Source: CAYSPO01 sp964432945
GTDB taxonomy: Bacteria > Bacillota > Clostridia > Tissierellales > Peptoniphilaceae
Assembly (NCBI GenBank): GCA_964432945.1
Contig: CAYSPO010000045.1
Coordinates: 1-8,630, forward strand
Reading direction: 5' to 3'
Length of the DNA: 8,630 nucleotides
Position numbers and translations under genes: made by a program. Below are positions 1 through 6,002 of this stretch, piece by piece. The notes beneath the pieces are model-generated. The model was not told the origin of the DNA. It saw nothing but the letters and a program-made list of their open reading frames with translations, and did no database searches. Positions within the stretch are counted from its first letter, which is position 1; the number at the start of each line of letters is the position of its first letter.

Positions 1-57
1 CCTTATAAAATTTGTAGGTTTAATATTAAAAGATTAACAACTTCTAGGAATACTAGT

Positions 58-86
58 ATTATACCCAAATTTAATATTTTAATCAA
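58..86 (-). promoter_or_regulatory. Candidate leftward sigma-A-type promoter
   Basis: Read on the minus strand, TTGATT (86-81) and a perfect TATAAT (63-58) are separated by exactly 17 bases. The -35 box matches four of six consensus bases. Transcription would start near position 51 and leave the window to the left. This is the best-formed promoter in the region. In such AT-rich DNA it could still be chance, and the gene it would serve is not visible. Confidence 0.45.
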
Positions 87-95
87 CATTGTTGA
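83..95. promoter_or_regulatory. Perfect palindrome, candidate operator
   Basis: TCAACA-T-TGTTGA is a perfect 6-1-6 inverted repeat. It overlaps the -35 box of the candidate leftward promoter by four bases, which is a typical position for a repressor site. It contains G and C in an otherwise A/T stretch, so it is less likely to be compositional noise. I do not recognise it as the site of a particular regulator. Confidence 0.3.
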
Positions 96-203
96 AAACA
101 TTTGCAAAAACCTTAAATTTTGAAAATCTTTTTAATAATATAATAATGATTTATTTAAGTAAATATAATACATATTAAAGACCATTTTTTTATAAGGTTT
201 TCG

Positions 204-212
204 TGCTATAAT
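204..212 (+). promoter_or_regulatory. Candidate extended -10 promoter of nadK
   Basis: TGC followed by TATAAT forms a perfect extended -10 element (TGnTATAAT). No good -35 box lies 16-18 bases upstream, only a T-run, which an extended -10 can compensate for. The predicted start near 219 would fall at the first base of the Shine-Dalgarno sequence and leave a leader of about ten bases. That is unusually short, so an upstream promoter may also contribute. Confidence 0.4.
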
Positions 213-228
213 AATTTTAGGAGGAGTT

Positions 229-999
229 ATGAAATCATTAAATGTTTTTTATAATAACAATGAAAAATCATACAACGTTTATAAAGCTTTAGTAGAAAAA
301 GCTTTGTATCATGGTTTTAAGATAAATTCTAAATTTTCAGAAGATGCTTTTACGAATGTTTGTATTGGCGGAGATGGATCTTTTATAAGAGCTTGTCATG
401 AAACTAACTTTTCCAGTATTCCTTTTATTGGAATAAATGCAGGAACACTAGGTTTTTTTCAAGAAATTCATTCTCATGAAATAGATAGATTTTTAGTAAA
501 ATTAAAAAATGATCACTATACAATTTCTAAATTATATTTAATAAAGGCAAAGGCAAATTCTAGAGAATTTTATGCGATTAATGATTTTGTAGTGTCTAGT
601 AAAAATCATTCGATAAGTAAAATAATAGTAGATATTGATGGTAACCATTTAGAAAATTTTGCAGGAGATGGTCTTATAGTCTCTACCCCAGCTGGTTCAA
701 CTGCTTATAACTTTTCTGTTGGAGGATCTATATTATACCAAGAGTTATATGGTTATCAATTATCGCCAATAGCTCCTATAAATACAAAAGCTCATAGAAG
801 TCTTTTGAACTCAATTGTTTTATCTAATAAAGAAACGCTTACCATGTCTGCAAGTGAAAATTGCCAATTAATAGTTGATGGCTATAAAATAGAAGAAAAA
901 ATAGATAATATCGAATTTTCTATGCCTGAAGTATATATAAATAAACTTGTATTTAATCCTGACTATTATTGGAAAAACTTAAAAGATAAATTCTTGTAA
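229..999 (+). CDS. nadK: NAD kinase
   Basis: This cytosolic enzyme phosphorylates NAD+ to NADP+ using ATP or polyphosphate, and is normally the cell's only source of NADP. The 256-residue protein carries the family signatures in order. The GGDGS motif is at residues 47-51, with the catalytic Asp49. NAGTLGF at 70-76 is the equivalent of the usual N-T-G-x-L-G-F. The substrate-binding Asn-acidic pair is N118-D119. The glycine-rich GDGLIVSTPAGSTAY block spans 146-160 and a VDG turn lies at 216-218. It is slightly short for the family, which is usually about 260-300 residues, but both ends are intact. The ATG start is set by AGGAGG at 219-224. In many Firmicutes nadK sits with tlyA, argR and recN; here it stands alone and converges with the cell-wall operon. 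Function is near certain. Confidence 0.95.
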   Translation: MKSLNVFYNNNEKSYNVYKALVEKALYHGFKINSKFSEDAFTNVCIGGDGSFIRACHETNFSSIPFIGINAGTLGFFQEIHSHEIDRFLVKLKNDHYTISKLYLIKAKANSREFYAINDFVVSSKNHSISKIIVDIDGNHLENFAGDGLIVSTPAGSTAYNFSVGGSILYQELYGYQLSPIAPINTKAHRSLLNSIVLSNKETLTMSASENCQLIVDGYKIEEKIDNIEFSMPEVYINKLVFNPDYYWKNLKDKFL

Positions 1000-1008
1000 G
1001 ATTATTTC

Positions 1009-1048
1009 AAAAAAACCCCTAAATTATAATTAATTTAGGGGTTTTTTT
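1009..1048. terminator. Bidirectional intrinsic terminator between nadK and the PBP gene
   Basis: CCCCTAAATT (1016-1025) pairs perfectly with AATTTAGGGG (1032-1041) around a six-base loop. Seven A residues before the hairpin (1009-1015) match seven T residues after it (1042-1048), giving a 17-bp symmetrical stem. Both strands therefore encode a GC-containing hairpin followed by a U-tract. The right flank overlaps the stop codon of the minus-strand PBP gene by two bases, so one element can stop transcription from both convergent genes. Confidence 0.9.
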
Positions 1049-2447
1049 ATTTAATTAATAATGTAGCTTCATCAAGCATTTTAGCTCCTATTGGAGCAGC
1101 AGTAGTCCCACCTAAGGTACCATCTTCTTCTAAAACTACACAAACAGCAAATTTAGGTTTATCTAATGGTGCAAAACCAACATACCAAGCATGATTAAGC
1201 CCAGATGCAGTTTCTGCTGTACCAGTTTTACCACCTGAACTTATATTATAGGTACTTGCACTCGCATAATTATCTACAACTGCCCCAAGATATCCTTGAA
1301 GTTCTCTGGCGATTTCAGGGCTTGTAACTTCGCTGATTATTTTTGGTCTTTCATTTACTAAGCTTATTTCGCCTTTATCAACTTCTTCTATTCTATCAAC
1401 AAGCTTAGGTTCTACCATTTTACCATCGTTAGCTACAGCTGATATCATCATAGCCATTTGAAGTGGGCTAACAAGGGTAGTTCCTTGACCATAACTTGCA
1501 GCTGCAAAAGCATTATTATCCATTCCGGCCTTAAAAGGAGCTGTTGACATTTCAGTAGGAAGATCAAATTCTATGGGACTTCCAAACATAAATTTTCTAA
1601 ATACATTTTCCATTGCTTCGGGACCAATTTCTAAAGCCTTATCCACAAAATAAGTATTAGAACTATGAACTAGGGCCCACTGCATATTTATCTCTCCATG
1701 ACCAGCATTTTCAAAGTTATTAATTGTATAACCATCTACCACTATACTACCTGTATCGTTATAATTAAGGTCTATACCTGATTCCATAATTGCAACAGCT
1801 GTAATAACTTTAATTATAGATCCTGGTGTGTATAGTCCTTGGGTTGATCTATTTAATAAAGCACTATCAGGGTCATTTATTAAATTATTCCAATCTTGAT
1901 TTAGATTGTTAGGATCATAAGTTGGAGAAGAAATCATGGCGTACACTGCTCCAGTTTCTGGATTCATTACTATTATTGAACCTTTATGCCCTTGTAAAAG
2001 CTCGTTAGCCTTACTTTGTAAGCCAACATCTAGTGTTGTAACAACATTATTTCCTTGTTTATCTTCAACGACTTTATTAATAATTTGATCTATCGGTGTT
2101 TCCTCTTTTATATTAAGCAAAATAGAGTTATAACTTTGTTCAAGTCCTGTTTTACCATAATCTAAAGAAGAATATCCTGTTATATGACTAAATAAACTAC
2201 CATAATTGTAAGTTCTAGTATATTCATCTCCATAACCTATAATAGATTCTGCTAGAGTTTCTCCATTTCTATCTTTAATGGATCCTCTTTTAAATTTACT
2301 TTCATCTACCCATTTTCTAGGATTATAGCTATTTGAAGCTATTTCCTCAGATTTTGATACTTGAAAATATGCTAAAAAAAGTAGAAGAAAAACATACATA
2401 GCAACTATTACAAATAAAATTCTTTTTATTCTTTTATTTTCTTCCAT
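1047..2447 (-). CDS. Class B penicillin-binding protein (PbpA-like peptidoglycan DD-transpeptidase)
   Basis: This membrane-anchored enzyme cross-links peptidoglycan stem peptides outside the membrane and is a beta-lactam target. The 466-residue protein has a short cytoplasmic basic N-terminus, one membrane segment at about 9-29, and the RGSIKDRNG motif at 54-62 typical of the class B N-terminal domain. The transpeptidase domain follows, with all three active-site motifs: SIIK at 210-213 (nucleophile Ser210, Lys213), SSN at 262-264 and KTGT at 407-410. The SxxK motif reads SIIK rather than the more common STFK, which still fits the motif. Size and the small N-terminal domain resemble PbpA of the FHA-RodA-PbpA clusters rather than the larger SpoVD or PBP2b type. 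The ATG is two bases after the upstream stop, and its AGGAGA ribosome site (2459-2454) lies inside the end of the SEDS gene, so translation is probably coupled. Whether it serves septation or elongation cannot be told from sequence. Confidence 0.92.
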   Translation of the reverse strand: MEENKRIKRILFVIVAMYVFLLLFLAYFQVSKSEEIASNSYNPRKWVDESKFKRGSIKDRNGETLAESIIGYGDEYTRTYNYGSLFSHITGYSSLDYGKTGLEQSYNSILLNIKEETPIDQIINKVVEDKQGNNVVTTLDVGLQSKANELLQGHKGSIIVMNPETGAVYAMISSPTYDPNNLNQDWNNLINDPDSALLNRSTQGLYTPGSIIKVITAVAIMESGIDLNYNDTGSIVVDGYTINNFENAGHGEINMQWALVHSSNTYFVDKALEIGPEAMENVFRKFMFGSPIEFDLPTEMSTAPFKAGMDNNAFAAASYGQGTTLVSPLQMAMMISAVANDGKMVEPKLVDRIEEVDKGEISLVNERPKIISEVTSPEIARELQGYLGAVVDNYASASTYNISSGGKTGTAETASGLNHAWYVGFAPLDKPKFAVCVVLEEDGTLGGTTAAPIGAKMLDEATLLIK

Positions 2448-2449
2448 AA

Positions 2450-3703
2450 TTATTCTCCTATATCTTCAGAAGTATATTGGAGGACTGCAAGAGAAATGAA
2501 ACTTGCTAGTATAGAACTTCCCCCATAGGTGACAAATGGAATTGTAATCCCAGTTAAAGGTATAACTTTCATAACTCCTGCAAAGATAATAAATGCTTGA
2601 AGAGCAAAAGTAATTGATATACCTAAGGCAACAATTGAAAAGAACTTATTTTTTTGGCTTATTGAAATTTTAACTCCTCTATAAACAAGTAATAGTACAA
2701 GCATTATTAAGCCTATTCCTGCAAAAACTCCCATTTCTTCACATATAGCTGAAAATATAAAGTCTGTAAAAGAAAGAGGAATAAGTTCAGGCTGCCCCAT
2801 ACCAAGACCAGTACCAAAGAAACCTCCACTTGCTATTGCAAAAAGAGATTGAGTTATTTGGTATCCTGTATTATTAATATCAGACCAAGGATCAATCCAT
2901 GTATGGACTCTAATTTTAATATGGTCGAATAATACATAAGCTAAAACTGCTCCGAAAATTGCCAAAACTAAATTAATTATAAGTTGCTTTTTATCTTTTT
3001 CATAAATATACTGAATAAAAATAAATAAACCATAAAAAATTAAAGCAGTACCAAGTTCTGCTTGAAGGAATAACATAGCTATAAATAAGTACATAATTCC
3101 CATCATTAGATATGGTCCTACTACTATATTTTTAATTTCCAAGCTATTATATTTTTCTTCATGTGTATAGTAATATGCAAGTAAAAAAACAAGAATAATT
3201 TTAATAAATTCTGTAGGCTGAATAGATATTGGTCCTATGTATATCCAATTTTTCGCTCCACCTTGAATAGTACCAAAACCAATAGTTAATACAAACAATG
3301 CCATGATAAGGATAAAATAAAATGTTCCCCAGTTTTCCCAACCATTTATTTTCTTTAATAAAAAATAAGTAACAAAGTATGCTACTAATCCAACAATAAG
3401 CCAAACTGATTGTTTTATGGCTAGATCTGGCTCAAGCCTGTATATCATTATTGAACCTATAGAAAATAAAAATAAAGCTATTAAAATTATATATTTATCA
3501 CCGTTAGTTATTTTGTTAGCTAAAAGACTCGCAAAATATGTACCAGCAGTAATACAAATAGAAAAAATAAGTCTGCTAGCTACACTTACTTCTGGGTGCA
3601 AAAAAAGAATTATTAGCAAAGCTAAAAGTTGAAAAATTAGTATAATTCTCCTTAAATCCTTTAGCGAAGTAAATTTCCTATAAGGGCTATGCAAATTATT
3701 CAT
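2450..3703 (-). CDS. SEDS-family peptidoglycan glycosyltransferase (FtsW/RodA/SpoVE)
   Basis: This polytopic membrane enzyme polymerises lipid II into glycan strands and works with a class B PBP, here the next gene. From the chosen start it has 417 residues with about ten hydrophobic membrane segments. Family motifs (numbered from that start) are GGAKNW at 148-153, PTEFIK at 163-168, DPW at 271-273 followed by GYQITQS from 280, the glycine-rich GGFFGTGLGMG at 293-303, and TDFIF with Asp314. Asp314 corresponds to the essential catalytic aspartate of SEDS proteins. I chose the ATG at 3703 because GGTGG (3713-3709) lies five bases upstream. An in-frame ATG at 3715 would add four residues but has no ribosome site. 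The chosen start overlaps the FHA stop by eight bases (ATGAATAA), which suggests coupled translation. FtsW, RodA and SpoVE cannot be separated reliably here, so no symbol is given. Confidence 0.92.
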   Translation of the reverse strand: MNNLHSPYRKFTSLKDLRRIILIFQLLALLIILFLHPEVSVASRLIFSICITAGTYFASLLANKITNGDKYIILIALFLFSIGSIMIYRLEPDLAIKQSVWLIVGLVAYFVTYFLLKKINGWENWGTFYFILIMALFVLTIGFGTIQGGAKNWIYIGPISIQPTEFIKIILVFLLAYYYTHEEKYNSLEIKNIVVGPYLMMGIMYLFIAMLFLQAELGTALIFYGLFIFIQYIYEKDKKQLIINLVLAIFGAVLAYVLFDHIKIRVHTWIDPWSDINNTGYQITQSLFAIASGGFFGTGLGMGQPELIPLSFTDFIFSAICEEMGVFAGIGLIMLVLLLVYRGVKISISQKNKFFSIVALGISITFALQAFIIFAGVMKVIPLTGITIPFVTYGGSSILASFISLAVLQYTSEDIGE

Positions 3704-4199
3704 TATATCCACCATCTACAAATAAAAACTCAACCTGGCCTATATCTATAATGTCTTTATCTTTTAACTCAATTGCATCACTAATTAGCTGCCCATTTAG
3801 GTAGGTGCCATTTGCTGAATCTAAATCTTCTAAAAAATATAAGTTTTCATCTTTTATTATTTGTGCGTGATTTTTTGAAATAAATCTATCTTTTATTACA
3901 ATATCATTTGAGTCATCTCTACCAATAGTTGTGCTATTAGAAAGATAATATTGTTCAGAAACCTTAAATGAAAATTCTTCTTTTCTATTTATAAGCTTTA
4001 AGTAAGTATCAGATTCTACCACTATATTTTCAGCTACAGATATATCTAAATAAATCATCTTTATAATGTTATATATAAAATAAAATATTATAAATACAAA
4101 TATATATTTGAAAATAGTTGATAACAATTCATATACTTGAAAGTCTCCAAAAACCTTAGTTGTTAACACGTTTTCAAAGAATTTAAAAATAATGTCCAT
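3696..4199 (-). CDS. Membrane-anchored FHA-domain protein
   Basis: The 167-residue protein probably binds phosphothreonine peptides at the cytoplasmic face and may recruit or regulate the wall enzymes encoded downstream. A strongly hydrophobic segment at about 29-50 would anchor it, followed by a short linker. The C-terminal FHA domain covers about residues 85-160 and keeps the key phosphopeptide-binding positions: GR at 93-94, SKNH at 108-111 and NGTYLNG at 130-136. It is the first gene of the operon and overlaps the SEDS gene. The ATG has a clear AGAGGTGA-type ribosome site just upstream. FHA genes beside SEDS/PBP pairs are known from actinobacteria (with the PknA/PknB kinases) and from clostridia. 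No kinase or phosphatase is encoded in this window, so the phosphorylated partner is unknown. The FHA assignment is firm; the regulatory role is inference. Confidence 0.88.
   Translation of the reverse strand: MDIIFKFFENVLTTKVFGDFQVYELLSTIFKYIFVFIIFYFIYNIIKMIYLDISVAENIVVESDTYLKLINRKEEFSFKVSEQYYLSNSTTIGRDDSNDIVIKDRFISKNHAQIIKDENLYFLEDLDSANGTYLNGQLISDAIELKDKDIIDIGQVEFLFVDGGYNE
3709..3713 (-). promoter_or_regulatory. Weak ribosome binding site that decides the SEDS gene start
   Basis: GGTGG on the minus strand, five bases before the ATG at 3703-3701, is the only Shine-Dalgarno-like sequence near the possible starts of the SEDS gene. The alternative ATG at 3715-3713 is preceded by a T-rich stretch without one. 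The site lies within the last codons of the FHA gene, so ribosomes finishing that gene may supply much of the initiation. Confidence 0.45.
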
Positions 4200-4218
4200 A
4201 TTCTCACCTCTAAACTAT

Positions 4219-4247
4219 ATACTACCATATTTCAATTTTTTTGAAAA
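4219..4247 (-). promoter_or_regulatory. Weak candidate promoter of the FHA-SEDS-PBP operon
   Basis: On the minus strand TTTTCA (4247-4242) and TAGTAT (4224-4219) are 17 bases apart, each four of six to consensus. The predicted start near 4212 gives a very short leader ending in the FHA ribosome site. A second possibility is a perfect TATAAT at 4277-4272 on the same strand, which lacks a recognisable -35 box. I cannot choose between them. Confidence 0.25.
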
Positions 4248-4319
4248 TACATAAGACCATTCTATTGAAGTATTATAAGGTTCGAATTTTTTAATCATAT
4301 GGTTTACAGGTTTCTTCTA

Positions 4320-4328
4320 TGATATAAT
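4320..4328 (+). promoter_or_regulatory. Extended -10 promoter of sdaAB-sdaAA
   Basis: TGA followed by TATAAT is a perfect TGnTATAAT extended -10, 37 bases before the GTG start. The predicted transcript start near 4335 leaves a leader of about 30 bases ahead of the gene. The nearest -35-like hexamer, TTTACA at 4303-4308, is only 14 bases away, too close for a standard promoter, so the extended -10 probably carries recognition. Confidence 0.5.
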
Positions 4329-4354
4329 GTGTTAAATCGACGTAGAATAATCCT

Positions 4355-4361
4355 AGGAGGT
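4355..4361 (+). promoter_or_regulatory. Strong ribosome binding site for the sdaAB GTG start
   Basis: AGGAGGT is a near-perfect Shine-Dalgarno sequence four bases before GTG at 4366. It supports this non-ATG start, which also gives the conserved beta-subunit N-terminus. Confidence 0.75.
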
Positions 4362-4365
4362 AATT

Positions 4366-5025
4366 GTGAAAAAATATAATTTATTTGATGTAATTGGGCC
4401 AATAATGGTTGGACCTTCTAGCTCTCATACAGCTGGTGCTGCCCGAATTGGCAAAGCAGCAAGGGATATATATGGTAAAAAGTTCTCTTCTGTAACCTTC
4501 TATCTTCATGGAAGTTTTCAAACAACCTTAGAAGGTCATGGGAGCGATAGAGCTTTAGTAGGTGGTATTTTAGGGTTTGAGCCAGATGATGATAATTTAG
4601 TAAACTCTTTAACCATAGCAAATGAAAAAGGTATATCCTACTCTTTTATAAATCAAGATTTAGGCTTTGTTCACCCAAACACAATTAAGGTTGTGCTGCA
4701 TAATGATGAAGAAGATTTTTATATTATTGGTTCTTCAATCGGTGGAGGAAAAATTAAAATAATAAACATTAACGGTTTAGAAGCAGAAGTTACTGGAGAT
4801 AAACCTACCATAGTTGCAGTATATGAAGATAGGCTAGGAATAATTGTTGATATACTTTTAGTTTTAAGAAATAATAAAATTTCAGTTGGTAACTTAAAAG
4901 TAGAAAGAAAAGAAAATACTGCTAGACTAGTTATGGAACTTGATACACCGTTTAATCAAAAAATTATAGACGAAATCAATGAGATGAATACAGTTAGTTA
5001 CTGTATCGGAATAGAACACTTTTAG
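4366..5025 (+). CDS. sdaAB: L-serine dehydratase (L-serine ammonia-lyase), beta subunit
   Basis: This is the small subunit of the iron-sulfur L-serine dehydratase, which deaminates L-serine to pyruvate and ammonia in the cytosol. The 219 residues begin with the family N-terminus, including GPSSSHT at 16-22, followed by the conserved GHGSDRAL at 57-64. The C-terminal part (about 147-219) is an ACT domain, typical of the two-subunit form and usually linked to ligand binding or subunit contact. Translation starts at GTG with a strong AGGAGGT site. The stop codon overlaps the AGGAGA ribosome site of sdaAA ten bases upstream of its ATG, so the subunits are co-expressed and probably translationally coupled. 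In anaerobic amino-acid fermenters such as Peptoniphilus this enzyme is a main route for serine to pyruvate. Assignment is near certain. Confidence 0.95.
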   Translation: MKKYNLFDVIGPIMVGPSSSHTAGAARIGKAARDIYGKKFSSVTFYLHGSFQTTLEGHGSDRALVGGILGFEPDDDNLVNSLTIANEKGISYSFINQDLGFVHPNTIKVVLHNDEEDFYIIGSSIGGGKIKIININGLEAEVTGDKPTIVAVYEDRLGIIVDILLVLRNNKISVGNLKVERKENTARLVMELDTPFNQKIIDEINEMNTVSYCIGIEHF

Positions 5026-5035
5026 GAGATAGATA

Positions 5036-5902
5036 ATGTATAATTCAGCTCATAAATTATTAGAAGTTTGTATAGAAGAAAATATTACAATCTGTGAAGC
5101 AACATTAAGACATGAAGAAAAAGAAAATAATCTTTCTAGAGAAACTATTCGAGAATCTTACCATAAAATGTACGATGTTATGAAAGATGCATCAAGCAAA
5201 GCTATAAATGAAACGGTTATAACAATGTCAGGGATAACTGGAGGAAATGCTAAAAAACTTCAAGATTATATGAAAAGCGGAAAAGGAATAAGCGATAGTT
5301 TTGCACTTGAAGCAATGGCTAGAGCAATATCAGTACTAGAAGTGAATGGAGCAATGGGTAAAATTGTTGCAACTCCTACTGCTGGTGCTTCTGGGATTTT
5401 ACCTGCTGCTTTAACAAGTATGCAAAATAAATATGATTTTAATGATGAAGAAATAATTAATTCTATGGTTACAGCAGCTGCAATTGGAGGAATCGTAGCT
5501 ATGAACGCTACGATTTCTGGAGCTGAAGGTGGTTGTCAAGCTGAAACTGGAGCTGCATCTGCTATGGCTGCAGCAGCTCTTGTAGAATTAATGGGTGGCA
5601 GCGTAGATGAAGCTCTTCATGCTGCTTCATTTGCAATTATACACGTTCTTGGACTTGTTTGTGATCCTATTGGAGGTTTAGTAGAATTCCCTTGTGCTTT
5701 AAGAAATGCATCAGGAGTATCTAATGCTATTATCTCAGCAGACCTAGCTCTTGCAGGTATTGAATCTATTGTACCTTTTGATGAAGTCGTAGATGCATTA
5801 TTCGAAGTAGGAAATGCCCTACCAGCAACTTTAAGAGAAACAGCCCTTGGTGGACTAGCAGCAACAAAAACTGGCTGTACTTTTTGCTCAGGCTGCCGTT
5901 AA
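5036..5902 (+). CDS. sdaAA: L-serine dehydratase (L-serine ammonia-lyase), alpha subunit, [4Fe-4S]
   Basis: This is the catalytic, cluster-bearing subunit that pairs with SdaAB. The 288-residue protein has the family core ATPTAGASGILPAAL (112-126) and three cysteines in the expected cluster-ligand context: Cys167 (GGCQAE), Cys209 (CDPIGG) and Cys220 (EFPC). The C-terminus is cysteine-rich, with Cys281, Cys284 and Cys287 in the last eight residues. In characterised family members a C-terminal cysteine reaches back into the active site and is displaced by substrate, so one of these probably plays that part. The cluster makes the enzyme oxygen-sensitive, consistent with an anaerobe. The ATG start follows AGGAGA (5024-5029) by six bases. 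The gene is complete and followed directly by a terminator, so it ends the operon. Confidence 0.95.
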   Translation: MYNSAHKLLEVCIEENITICEATLRHEEKENNLSRETIRESYHKMYDVMKDASSKAINETVITMSGITGGNAKKLQDYMKSGKGISDSFALEAMARAISVLEVNGAMGKIVATPTAGASGILPAALTSMQNKYDFNDEEIINSMVTAAAIGGIVAMNATISGAEGGCQAETGAASAMAAAALVELMGGSVDEALHAASFAIIHVLGLVCDPIGGLVEFPCALRNASGVSNAIISADLALAGIESIVPFDEVVDALFEVGNALPATLRETALGGLAATKTGCTFCSGCR

Positions 5903-5917
5903 ATAAAATATACTTAT

Positions 5918-5945
5918 ATCCCCCGCTAGTTGGGGGATTTTATTT
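5918..5945 (+). terminator. Intrinsic terminator of sdaAB-sdaAA
   Basis: ATCCCCC (5918-5924) pairs with GGGGGAT (5932-5938) around a seven-base loop, followed by a T-rich tail through 5945. The A-rich stretch AAATAAAAT at 5901-5909 is also exactly complementary to ATTTTATTT at 5937-5945, so an outer stem can form across a ten-base bulge. The tail overlaps the ychF -35 box. Confidence 0.85.
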
Positions 5946-5972
5946 GCCTATTTATCAACTAACTACTATAAT
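5944..5972 (+). promoter_or_regulatory. Sigma-A-type promoter of ychF
   Basis: TTGCCT (5944-5949) and a perfect TATAAT (5967-5972) are separated by exactly 17 bases. The -35 box matches four of six consensus bases. Transcription would start near 5979, about 24 bases before the gene. The -35 box begins within the T-tract of the preceding terminator, so one gene's end and the next gene's promoter share sequence. Confidence 0.55.
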
Positions 5973-5990
5973 TATTAATAGTAAATTTGA

Positions 5991-5995
5991 AAGGA
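5991..5995 (+). promoter_or_regulatory. Ribosome binding site that favours the second ATG of ychF
   Basis: AAGGA lies four bases before the ATG at 6000 and seven bases before the ATG at 6003. The second spacing is nearer the optimum and gives the usual YchF N-terminus MKLGIVGLPNVGKS without an extra Met. Confidence 0.5.
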
Positions 5996-6002
5996 TGAAA
6001 TG

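Larger units (their letters stand above)
1..228. other. AT-rich intergenic region upstream of nadK, probably divergent
   Basis: No reading frame of useful length exists on either strand here; stop codons are dense in all frames. The region holds a plausible leftward promoter with an overlapping palindrome (58-95), a rightward extended -10 element just before nadK (204-212), and an imperfect inverted repeat whose arms are 1-26 and 172-197. Further TATAAT hexamers at 139-144 and 164-169 have no convincing -35 box and may be chance in such AT-rich DNA. The gene served by the leftward promoter lies outside the window. Confidence 0.6.
4200..4365. other. Divergent intergenic region between the FHA operon and sdaAB
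   Basis: These 166 bases must drive both the leftward cell-wall operon and the rightward serine dehydratase operon. They contain the extended -10 element for sdaAB, a weak leftward promoter candidate, and an inverted repeat TTTCAA-TTTTT-TTGAAA (4230-4246). They also hold sequence blocks shared with the nadK upstream region (4246-4282). No riboswitch, T-box or attenuator structure is apparent. Confidence 0.6.

Noticed and set aside
401..413. Divergent SIIK active-site tetrad of the PBP as a possible resistance change
   Set aside because: SIIK (residues 210-213) still satisfies the SxxK motif and the other two motifs are normal; one sequence gives no support for altered beta-lactam susceptibility. 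The coordinates given are only a placeholder, since the motif is encoded near 1809-1820 on the minus strand.
3201..3404. A 67-residue minus-strand open frame
   Set aside because: It lies entirely inside the SEDS gene in another frame, has no ribosome site and resembles no family; it is an out-of-frame shadow.
3417..3632. A 71-residue plus-strand open frame
   Set aside because: It is antisense to membrane-segment codons of the SEDS gene; the hydrophobic, lysine-rich product is typical of a complementary-strand shadow.
3704..3715. ATG at 3715 as the start of the SEDS gene
   Set aside because: It has no ribosome site; the ATG at 3703 has GGTGG at good spacing and a tight overlap with the FHA stop. 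The difference is only four residues and not fully decided.
4200..4365. Riboswitch or T-box leader upstream of sdaAB
   Set aside because: The leader predicted from the promoter is only about 30 bases, and no specifier-like stem, antiterminator or terminator pair is visible.
4418..4621. A 67-residue minus-strand open frame
   Set aside because: It is antisense to the highly conserved 5' part of sdaAB and has no ribosome site or recognisable product.
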